From Pirellulales bacterium (GTDB lineage: Bacteria > Planctomycetota > Planctomycetia > Pirellulales > JAEUIK01), in contig JAIESQ010000012.1 of assembly GCA_019745975.1 (NCBI GenBank), positions 1 to 50,990 of the forward strand: 50,990 nucleotides of DNA. Reading direction: 5' to 3'. Positions 24,024 through 31,719 of the stretch are shown here, in pieces. A program made the translations under genes and the position numbers. The notes under the pieces are model-generated. The model saw only the letters and a program-made list of their open reading frames with translations, searched no databases and was not told the DNA's origin. The first letter of the stretch is position 1; the number at the start of each line of letters is the position of its first letter.

Positions 24024-25274
24024 CTACGGCGACACTTGGCGCGTCGCCCGCAGCGCCGCGAGATAGTCGCCGGTGCCATGGATCGCTTCGAGATTGCCCG
24101 CCGACCAGACGAACTGCCGCGAGTCGAGCGTCACGTCGAGCGCGACGTCGAACAGCTCGATCGCCGCGATCGTGTCATTCGCTGTGCTCTTGCCAAAGCG
24201 GCGCGGTTGCATCGCGCCAGCCCGTTCGCTGGCCCGACGGTATTCGATCCGGTGCGGGAACAACGTCGCTTGCGCCAGTGTCAGCACGACCTGCTCGGGA
24301 AGCTGATCGGGGAGCTTCGCGAAATCAGGGATCTTTCCCTGGAGGATGTCGTCCTTCTTGTCCGGCACGACCAGCGCGAGGGCTGCCGGACGCCAGACGC
24401 CCACAAGCGTCCAAACCGCCACACCGCGCATCGTGCCTGCCTGCGGAGCGCCAAAGTTGAACGTCGCGTTGAGATTCGCCAAGAGCTTCGGCAATCCACC
24501 AATCGCCAGTCCGGAGTGTGGCACGCTGATTTGCGCGGTTGCCTGCGCGCCTGCGGCATCGTTGGCCAGTTGCGCGGCAACCCACGGCATGTCGACCTTG
24601 CTGAGTGTTTGCTTGCCGCCGGCACGACGGAAGATCCATAGCGTGCGGCCGTCACAAACCTGTTCAAGCACACTTTGTCGATCGCCGCTCTTGGCGACGA
24701 ACTCGAGTCGAAACGGGTGCTGCGGCCCGGGACCCTGCAGATAGCTGCCGGTTGCCAACACCTGCTGGCCGTAGAGGTCGATCTCTTCGCGGAGCTTCGC
24801 CGAGATCGATGTATGAGCGGCCAATCGCTCGACGGCTTGTGAGACAGGCTCACGGCCGCGCGGATCGTCTGCTGGCTTCGGCGCACTCGGCCCAGTGGGC
24901 GGGTTACTGCTAGTCGGCGCCGCCACGACGGCGATAGTTCGCGGGGCCGCTGGCTGTGGCGCGCGGGCCACTCTTGGTGTCGCCGGAGTGCCCGATGTCG
25001 GAGTCGATGCTGGCTCTAGCGTCACGTCGGGTGGATGAACCGGCAAGTGCGCATGCGGGCTGGCGGACGCTGGCGGTCGCACGAGCGCCCCCCCCTGCCC
25101 TGCCGGCGCGCTGGCGTGACCTCCCACCAGTGCTGCCGTGCCTCCGCGAGGCGGCGTTGCCAGCGATGAGGTGCTAGCTGGCAGTTGCGCGAGCCCGCGA
25201 GCGGCAACCCCTAGCGCCGCAACCACCACGAACCCGACGATGGTCGCTGGCGGTTTGGGTAAGCTGGCCTTCAT
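24024..25274 (-). CDS. exported LolA-like protein with Pro/Ala-rich linker
   Basis: A 416-residue protein with an N-terminal hydrophobic stretch (about 10-29: ATIVGFVVVAALGVAARGLA), either a signal peptide or an anchor. A linker of about 110 residues rich in Pro, Ala and Ser follows. The C-terminal 270 residues resemble the LolA/LppX half-barrel: VEELAAHT-like start, GSYLQGPGPQHPFRLEFVAK, QVCDGRTLWIFRRAGGKQTL and LDVTLDSRQFVW. Such planctomycete proteins probably bind lipid or lipoprotein in the periplasm, but the function is unproven. Repeat copy 8 encodes APAGQGGA in the linker. Confidence 0.6.
   Translation of the reverse strand: MKASLPKPPATIVGFVVVAALGVAARGLAQLPASTSSLATPPRGGTAALVGGHASAPAGQGGALVRPPASASPHAHLPVHPPDVTLEPASTPTSGTPATPRVARAPQPAAPRTIAVVAAPTSSNPPTGPSAPKPADDPRGREPVSQAVERLAAHTSISAKLREEIDLYGQQVLATGSYLQGPGPQHPFRLEFVAKSGDRQSVLEQVCDGRTLWIFRRAGGKQTLSKVDMPWVAAQLANDAAGAQATAQISVPHSGLAIGGLPKLLANLNATFNFGAPQAGTMRGVAVWTLVGVWRPAALALVVPDKKDDILQGKIPDFAKLPDQLPEQVVLTLAQATLFPHRIEYRRASERAGAMQPRRFGKSTANDTIAAIELFDVALDVTLDSRQFVWSAGNLEAIHGTGDYLAALRATRQVSP
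25088..25104 (-). repeat. CAGGGCAGGGG repeat, copy 8 (inside LolA-like gene)
   Basis: The plus strand reads CCCCCCCCTGCCCTGCC. On the coding strand it is GGCAGGGCAGGGGGGGG, translated as AGQGGA within the Pro/Ala-rich linker, where an in-frame insertion would be tolerated. Confidence 0.75.
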
Positions 25275-25475
25275 TGCGGGGTTTTGCCGGTTTTTCCAAA
25301 GAATCAGGTTCTAACGGACCGACGATAACCAGCGAAACCATGACCGCAGACGCTGCCGGCGACTGCGCCTCGGCCGCCGCGGTCCATCAGGTCAAATCCA
25401 GATTCCATCGGGCCGGCAATGGTATCGCTGCCCGACACGACGGTCCACGGCAATTCCCTGGGGGGGGAGCTAACT

Positions 25476-26561
25476 ATGAAACCAATGTTTTGGTCGCTGG
25501 CCTTAGCCGCCGCGGCGCTGGGCTGCAAGGCCCCGGGCCCGATGAACCTGCCGCCGTCCGAGATGCTCATGCATCCCGGACCAGGCGTCGATGGCCCCGG
25601 CCCTGGCGTGCTCTACCCCGAAGCACCCGGCCCGCTCGTGCTCCCCTCGTCGCAGCTCGACTTCCGCGGTCCCGAAGGCGCGCACGTCACCTGGGATGTC
25701 AGTGCGCCGGGCATGTTCGACGCCGAGCCGATCGTCTGCCCGGGACGTTACAACTTCCCGCAAGGCGCGCTCTATCGACTGAAGCTCACGAACATCCCCG
25801 GCCGGCCAGGGATCGAGCTCTATCCGACCGTGGAAGTCGCGCCGGTAATGCCGCGGACCGATGCCTACCTGGCGCACAATGCGATCCCGATCGTCTTCAC
25901 CGAGGAAGATCTCGACCAGGTGACCAGCGGCAACTTCGTCACCAAAGTGCTCTACCTGCCCGATCCAGAATTCCAAGACCTGGCGGTCGCGGGGGTCGAA
26001 ACGCTCGTGAGCACCAAGCTCGATCCAGGCCTCGATCCGATCGTCGAAGCCGATCGTATGGGCTCGATCCTGGCGATCGTCCGCATCGGCAACAAGGATT
26101 TGACAACTGCCGGCGGCGAAGGCGAATTGATCGGCCCTGGCGGTGAAGTCGGCTTGGCCGGCGGCATGATGGGCGCCGACGGGATGGGCGGTCCCGGTGA
26201 CTGCGGTCCCGGCATGGGACCCGGCGGCATCAGCGGAGGCGCCAGTGGCGCCGACGCGGCGATGATCTCCGGCATGGGTCCGCCCCAGTGGGGCATGCCG
26301 ATGAGCGGCACGCCAATCGGGCTGCCCGGCCCGCCGCATATCCCGCTGGGGATTCCGGCCGGCTTGCAGAAGCACGTGATCCGCAACCACACGCACGTCG
26401 ACCTGCCGAAGCCGACGCGCGAGATCAAGATCGATGTCAAGCAGCGCCCCGGCATGAAGTATCCCAAGCCGGTCAACCGCGTGCACATCAGTGAACGGGC
26501 CGTCCACGAGCGGGCTCGGCTCCACCAGCCGCCGTGCGACACGGTCGAGTGCGTGCAATAG
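25476..26561 (+). CDS. exported lipoprotein with a domain shared with the next gene
   Basis: A 361-residue protein from ATG 25476, preceded by GGGGGGGGAG seven bases upstream. The signal peptide ends in LGCKAPG, a lipobox, so a lipoprotein is likely. The domain at about 80-190 has YRLKLTNIPGRPGIELYPTV, AIPIVFTEEDLDQVTSGNFV and KVLYLPDP; the gene at 26613 has the same blocks. A Gly/Met-rich stretch (about 215-290) and a basic C-terminus follow. Function unknown. It is the first of a three-gene exported set (25476-28894), spaced by 51 and 65 bases. Confidence 0.65.
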   Translation: MKPMFWSLALAAAALGCKAPGPMNLPPSEMLMHPGPGVDGPGPGVLYPEAPGPLVLPSSQLDFRGPEGAHVTWDVSAPGMFDAEPIVCPGRYNFPQGALYRLKLTNIPGRPGIELYPTVEVAPVMPRTDAYLAHNAIPIVFTEEDLDQVTSGNFVTKVLYLPDPEFQDLAVAGVETLVSTKLDPGLDPIVEADRMGSILAIVRIGNKDLTTAGGEGELIGPGGEVGLAGGMMGADGMGGPGDCGPGMGPGGISGGASGADAAMISGMGPPQWGMPMSGTPIGLPGPPHIPLGIPAGLQKHVIRNHTHVDLPKPTREIKIDVKQRPGMKYPKPVNRVHISERAVHERARLHQPPCDTVECVQ

Positions 26562-26575
26562 CAACGTAACGCTAG

Positions 26576-26601
26576 GCGCCGCGGGAATCGTTCCGCGGCG
26601 C
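26576..26601. repeat. strong hairpin between the two related genes
   Basis: A perfect nine-base stem, GCGCCGCGG (26576-26584) with CCGCGGCGC (26593-26601), encloses the loop GAATCGTT. No T-run follows on the plus strand. It may reduce read-through to the next gene or protect the upstream mRNA end. It could also be one more dispersed palindrome. Confidence 0.45.
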
Positions 26602-26612
26602 ACACAAAAACG

Positions 26613-27503
26613 ATGACGCGTATTTCCACGGCAATGGTCTTGATGCTCCGCAATTCGACGGCTGCTACCGCGGCCGAGCGAAATCGGACTGCTCGCTTGA
26701 GTGTGATTCTGCTCCTCGCCCTGGCCGCGGCGCCGCAGGCGCTGTCGGCACAGGAATCGGGGCTGCATTATCGCCACCGTGCCGACTGGCCGCCGGGAGC
26801 GATTGGCAGCGAGCAGCTCCGGCGGGGCGGACCATTGCCGGGATACTTTCAGCCGGTCGAGATCAGGGCTCCCCAGGGGGCCTTGATCTCGGCGGCCGCT
26901 GAAGGCGGCTTCCACGAACCGGCGGCGGCGCCGCGCCACTTCGGGCTGTTGATCGCGCCCGTCTATCGATTCCAGATCACGCGAATCCCTCTGCACCCGG
27001 GAGCCGAGCTCTATCCGACGATCGAGCTGGTCAACCGTACTTATGCGCCACCTGGCGTCGAACGGCGGTTTCCGATCGTGATCGAACTCGATCAGGACGA
27101 TCTCGAGCAAGCGCTCGAAGGCAAGTTCATCATCAAAGTCGTTTATCTCGAAGACCCGGATAAGGCCATTCCCGCGTCGGCGACGGCGGGTGCTCCCTTG
27201 AGTTTCGACGCCCGACCCGGCGACGATCCGCTCGAAATCGCCGACGGCATCGGCAAGCCGATGGCAATCGTGCGCCTCGGGGGACGACTGCCGCTGCCGG
27301 GCGACAGCGAAAGCGAAGAGTGGCTCACGCAATCCTGCGCTCCGCTGATCAAGTACCCGTCGGCTGCTGCCGCCAACGATGATGGCACTGGCGAGTCCGT
27401 CGAACAGACCAGCTTTACGGATTCGGCGCCCCGTGCTCGGCGGCCGGTGGCCGCTGGCCCGCGACCGCTCCCCATGGGTGTGGCGAGTCGCCGGAAGCAT
27501 TAA
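26613..27503 (+). CDS. exported protein related to the upstream lipoprotein
   Basis: A 296-residue protein with an N-terminal signal (hydrophobic LSVILLLALAAAPQALSA, cleavage near residue 46). The central domain (about 90-190) matches the upstream gene block for block: YRFQITRIPLHPGAELYPTI, FPIVIELDQDDLEQALEGKF, KVVYLEDP and then GKPMAIVRLGG, corresponding to GSILAIVRIGN. The two genes are therefore diverged copies or partner subunits. The tail is Ser/Asp-rich. Function unknown; a surface or secretion role is inferred from the signal and from the DUF11 gene downstream. Confidence 0.65.
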   Translation: MTRISTAMVLMLRNSTAATAAERNRTARLSVILLLALAAAPQALSAQESGLHYRHRADWPPGAIGSEQLRRGGPLPGYFQPVEIRAPQGALISAAAEGGFHEPAAAPRHFGLLIAPVYRFQITRIPLHPGAELYPTIELVNRTYAPPGVERRFPIVIELDQDDLEQALEGKFIIKVVYLEDPDKAIPASATAGAPLSFDARPGDDPLEIADGIGKPMAIVRLGGRLPLPGDSESEEWLTQSCAPLIKYPSAAAANDDGTGESVEQTSFTDSAPRARRPVAAGPRPLPMGVASRRKH

Positions 27504-27568
27504 TTAGTTCATCGTTCGTTCCCGCCCGTTCGGGCAGACCACGTCGACCAGTTCAAGAGATTCGATCG

Positions 27569-28894
27569 ATGCCGTCCACGCGAGACGAAGCCGTCGCGAT
27601 CGGGGCGCTGCCGCGTTGGTGGCGATTGCTACTGATCGCCGCCGCGACGATCGTCTTTTGCTCGTGCGCGCGACAGGAAAACCGCGCGCGCGGCGCTGAA
27701 CCCTCGATCGCCGACGCGCGCGTCGCGATCAGTGACTATCGCCTCGCGGCGCCCGACTACATCGACGACGACGAGTACGGCGGTACGGTCGTCGGCGAGG
27801 ACGTTGGAGGCGGGCTTCCCAGCCTGTTATTGGCCACGCCCGACGGTCTTCCCGAAGCCGCCTTCCGCGGCACGGCTCGGCTCTATGACGAGATGGGATT
27901 GCCTTGGGAGCCGCTGCCGCCGGGCGCTCCCCCCCTGCCCTTCTTGATCATGGGGCCTTGGACGCCACCAGGCTTTGGCAATCCCTGGCCCTGGGAAGAA
28001 TACCTGCATGATGGCGGCGACCGCGATCTGCCCGTGAAGGTCGACGCCGACTGGCACATCTACGGCTTGAACATCGAGGATACGATCGCGCACTACGACA
28101 CGCTCGACGGTCGCCGCAAAGTGACGCCGTCGAATTGCGTGCACCTTTATTCGCCGCGCTTCGGCGCCGTTCGCATGGTCGTGGGCGCCAATCTCAACGA
28201 ACACGTTCAGGGGCCGCACAACGTCGACCGCCCAGCCGGTCCTGAACTGATCAACGAGCTATTGCCGCCGCTGGTCGCCGTCAAGGACGATCAACCCCTG
28301 GCGCAGGCCGGCCTGAGAGTCCCCACGCCGCTAGTGCGAATGGCCCGCGAAGGAGCCGTTTCGCAGGTGCTTGAGCCGCGCGAACTCAAAGATGCCCTGC
28401 TCCCCTACGAGAACCTGGGGATCATCCGCACGGGCGAGTACATCCAAGCCGAGAAGGCCTACCTCGCCGAAGGCTTGCAGGCGGCGATCGCCTGGACCGA
28501 CGTGCAAGCCGTGCAAGTGCTGCTGGAGCATCAGGCCGCCAACGAGGTGGTGGGGGATCGCCGCGTGCAGGCAACCTACCTGGTCGAGCACAAGGGCTGC
28601 CCTGCCCTGCGGCTTTGCAAGGTGGCCAGCACGCAGTTCGCGTTACCGGGCGAAACGGTCGACTTCACGCTCCGCTTCGACAACGTCGGCGACGAAACGA
28701 TCGGCAACGTCACGATCGTCGACAACCTCACCGCGCGGCTCGAGTACGTGCCCGATAGCGCTCAGGCGAGCGTCAAAGCGAACTTCAGCACTGAGACCAA
28801 CACGGTCGGCTCGCTCGTGCTGCGCTGGGAAATCACCGATCCGGTGGAACACGGCGAGGGTGGCATCTGCCACTTCCGCTGCCGCGTCCGGTAA
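27569..28894 (+). CDS. DUF11-domain lipoprotein
   Basis: A 441-residue protein. The hydrophobic signal (about 20-31) ends in FCSCARQE, a lipobox. The middle part is Pro/Trp/Gly-rich (WEPLPPGAPPLPFLIMGPWT) and then ordered, with VTPSNCVHLYSPRFGAVRMV. The C-terminal 90 residues carry a DUF11-type beta-sandwich: PGETVDFTLRFDNVGDETIG, VTIVDNLTARLEYVPDSAQA and LVLRWEI. DUF11 domains are common in long bacterial surface proteins; here there is a single one. With the two upstream genes it forms a likely exported complex of unknown role. Confidence 0.7.
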   Translation: MPSTRDEAVAIGALPRWWRLLLIAAATIVFCSCARQENRARGAEPSIADARVAISDYRLAAPDYIDDDEYGGTVVGEDVGGGLPSLLLATPDGLPEAAFRGTARLYDEMGLPWEPLPPGAPPLPFLIMGPWTPPGFGNPWPWEEYLHDGGDRDLPVKVDADWHIYGLNIEDTIAHYDTLDGRRKVTPSNCVHLYSPRFGAVRMVVGANLNEHVQGPHNVDRPAGPELINELLPPLVAVKDDQPLAQAGLRVPTPLVRMAREGAVSQVLEPRELKDALLPYENLGIIRTGEYIQAEKAYLAEGLQAAIAWTDVQAVQVLLEHQAANEVVGDRRVQATYLVEHKGCPALRLCKVASTQFALPGETVDFTLRFDNVGDETIGNVTIVDNLTARLEYVPDSAQASVKANFSTETNTVGSLVLRWEITDPVEHGEGGICHFRCRVR

Positions 28895-28961
28895 ACGGCT
28901 GCTAGCACTGCCGGCATGATCTTGCTTGGCGTGCACTTCTGCCGTACAGTTCGCGGCCACT

Positions 28962-28975
28962 CCCCTGCCCTGCTG
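28962..28975 (-). repeat. CAGGGCAGGGG repeat, copy 9 (intergenic)
   Basis: The plus strand reads CCCCTGCCCTGCTG, giving CAGCAGGGCAGGGG on the other strand. It lies between the DUF11 gene and the preferred start of the mutase-like gene. Confidence 0.6.
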
Positions 28976-29009
28976 TGTCGGGCACCTACCGCTCGAAGCC
29001 GCGATCACG

Positions 29010-30398
29010 ATGATCGACTTGTCGTCGCTGCCGATCATCGATTCACCATCGGCCGATGGCTCGTCGCGTGTGGCAGATTCTGCCAGTTCAACTACGGCCG
29101 ACGTGGCCGAATACCGTTGTCCGCGCGAAGACTATTCGATCTCCTCCGCGATCCATCTGGCCCGGCTGGCCAACTTCTACGACAAGTGCCGCGACTGTCC
29201 ACACGCGCATGACGATGGCGGTTTGTTGTCCAGTGCGCGGCGGCGTCAACTCGACGCCCGCCCCCAGCAACACAGATTCGAATCGTTTTTTGACACAAGC
29301 GGCATACTGGGCATCTTCGGCCGTGAGTTGTCAACCGGAGTCGCGCGACAAGTCGCGATGGCAGCCGGAGTGCGATTGCGCGACGACCGCGTTCGATCAG
29401 GCGACGGCTGCCTGCTCGCGACCGATGGCGGCCCGCTCACGCCCGAAATCGTCGCCGCCGCGAGCGAAGCACTGCGGTGGTGTGGGCTCTCTGTCGTTGA
29501 CCTCGGAGCTACAACTGCTCCAGCGCTGGTCGCCACGCAACTGGCCCACGGCGCCGCCGCCAGCCTCTACATCGCCCAGGCTCGCCAACCGGCGCATCAA
29601 GTGACGCTGCAGTTCTGGGGGCCGGATGCGCGCCCCTGGTCGTTGCCTGGAACGCTCGAACACGTTCGCCAATTGGCAATCGCGCCGCTTGATCGACCGA
29701 CGCGCCGCGGCGGGACGGTATCTCGCGACACCGTCGTGCCAGAGTATCTCGATCGCCTGCGAAGCTACTATCACGCATTGCGGCCACTGCGGATCGTGCT
29801 CGACACCGCCTGCGAGCCGTGGCGGCAGCAATTCTCCGCTCTGCTCGATGCCGTTCGATGCGAACTGATTCCGGCGGGTACCGATTTGCGGAATGCCGGC
29901 GAAGCTCGAACTACTCTGGGCTCCACTGCTGGCTTGTCCAGCAGTGCCAAACGCATGCGCGAATTGACTGGCGATGCGTATATCGCTCGTCGGCTAATCT
30001 CGTCAGCCCCCCCTGCCCTGCCCTGTCCCGCGCTGGGCACGCAAGTCGTTGAGTCCTCGGCGCACATGGGCCTGTGGGTCAGCGACGACGGACAATCGCT
30101 TGTTGTGGTCGACGAGCAGGGCGCTGAGGTGTGTTTGTCGCGAATTGCCGTGGCGCTGGCCACCGCCTCTAGCACCACCGCGCACATCGAACCAACGGAC
30201 ATCCCTGAGACCGCCTATTTAGCACTTCGTGCGGCCCGCGCCGGCGTGGGAGCCGGCGGCGGCTCGCGCCTCTGGTTTGCCGATCGCTATCCGCCGCTAG
30301 CCGATCCCTTGGCCGCCGTCACCGTCCTCTTGGTCCTCTTAAGCCAGAGTGATCGCGCACTGTCGGAAGTGCTCGACGCCAATGCTCGGTTGCCGTAA
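29010..30398 (+). CDS. phosphohexomutase-like protein lacking catalytic residues
   Basis: From ATG 29010 the protein has 462 residues. The region FFDTSGILGIFGRELSTGVA corresponds to the F(R/G)TSGIRG start of phosphomannomutase/phosphoglucomutase. LLATDGGPLTPEIVAAASEA matches the second block. The active-site TASHNP is replaced by IAQARQP, so the phosphoserine is Ala. The metal loop DGDxDR followed by VVDExG is changed to SDDGQSLVVVDEQG, keeping the strand but losing two of three Asp and the Arg. An active mutase is therefore unlikely. A Cys/His-rich N-terminus (CRDCPHAHDD) may bind a metal. Two repeat elements lie inside the frame. The family link is by pattern only. Confidence 0.6.
   Translation: MIDLSSLPIIDSPSADGSSRVADSASSTTADVAEYRCPREDYSISSAIHLARLANFYDKCRDCPHAHDDGGLLSSARRRQLDARPQQHRFESFFDTSGILGIFGRELSTGVARQVAMAAGVRLRDDRVRSGDGCLLATDGGPLTPEIVAAASEALRWCGLSVVDLGATTAPALVATQLAHGAAASLYIAQARQPAHQVTLQFWGPDARPWSLPGTLEHVRQLAIAPLDRPTRRGGTVSRDTVVPEYLDRLRSYYHALRPLRIVLDTACEPWRQQFSALLDAVRCELIPAGTDLRNAGEARTTLGSTAGLSSSAKRMRELTGDAYIARRLISSAPPALPCPALGTQVVESSAHMGLWVSDDGQSLVVVDEQGAEVCLSRIAVALATASSTTAHIEPTDIPETAYLALRAARAGVGAGGGSRLWFADRYPPLADPLAAVTVLLVLLSQSDRALSEVLDANARLP
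29924..29946. repeat. CACTGCTGG hairpin inside the mutase-like gene
   Basis: A perfect hairpin, CACTGCTGG-CTTGT-CCAGCAGTG, shares its stem with 12886-12908. It is translated as TAGLSSSAK, a poorly conserved stretch between ordered blocks, so it looks like an in-frame insertion of a dispersed element. Confidence 0.7.
30007..30029 (-). repeat. CAGGGCAGGGG repeat, copy 10, expanded (inside mutase-like gene)
   Basis: The plus strand reads CCCCCCCTGCCCTGCCCTGT followed by CCC. It is a longer form with a third unit and a G-run of seven on the other strand. It is translated as PPALPCPALG. Confidence 0.75.
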
Positions 30399-30424
30399 AG
30401 CTTGCTCAGGGGTCATGCCCTTCG

Positions 30425-30441
30425 CCCCCGCAACGCGGGGG
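30425..30441. repeat. GC hairpin in the gap before the aminotransferase
   Basis: The stem CCCCCGC pairs with GCGGGGG around AAC and is followed by AGAAGGTGGCC. The phrase CGCCCCCGC..GCGGGGGAGA is a widespread intergenic palindrome in such genomes. It may also act as a weak terminator for the preceding gene, although no T-run is present. Confidence 0.45.
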
Positions 30442-30574
30442 AGAAGGTGGCCGTGGGCCGGATGAGTGGGTAACCTGCCAGCGCCGCACTACCCATGACG
30501 ACGCGTCGGCATGCAGTACACTGGCGGCGTCCGTTGCATCCGGAATTCGCCAAATCTAAAGGAACCTTCGTTCG

Positions 30575-31690
<1,116 letters not shown>

Positions 31691-31719
31691 GTCGCACGTG
31701 GCGTGTCGGCTACGTCCGA

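Noticed and set aside
25503-27500. Very long open frame on the minus strand opposite the two exported-protein genes
   Set aside because: The plus-strand genes have signal peptides, a ribosome site and shared domains. The antisense frame is Arg/Asp/His-rich without pattern, a usual by-product of high GC.
27929-28612. C-rich stretches in the DUF11 gene as repeat copies
   Set aside because: CCCCCCCTGCCC at 27929 has one unit only, and CTGCCCTGCCCTGC at 28597 lacks the four-G end. Both may be degenerate copies or chance.
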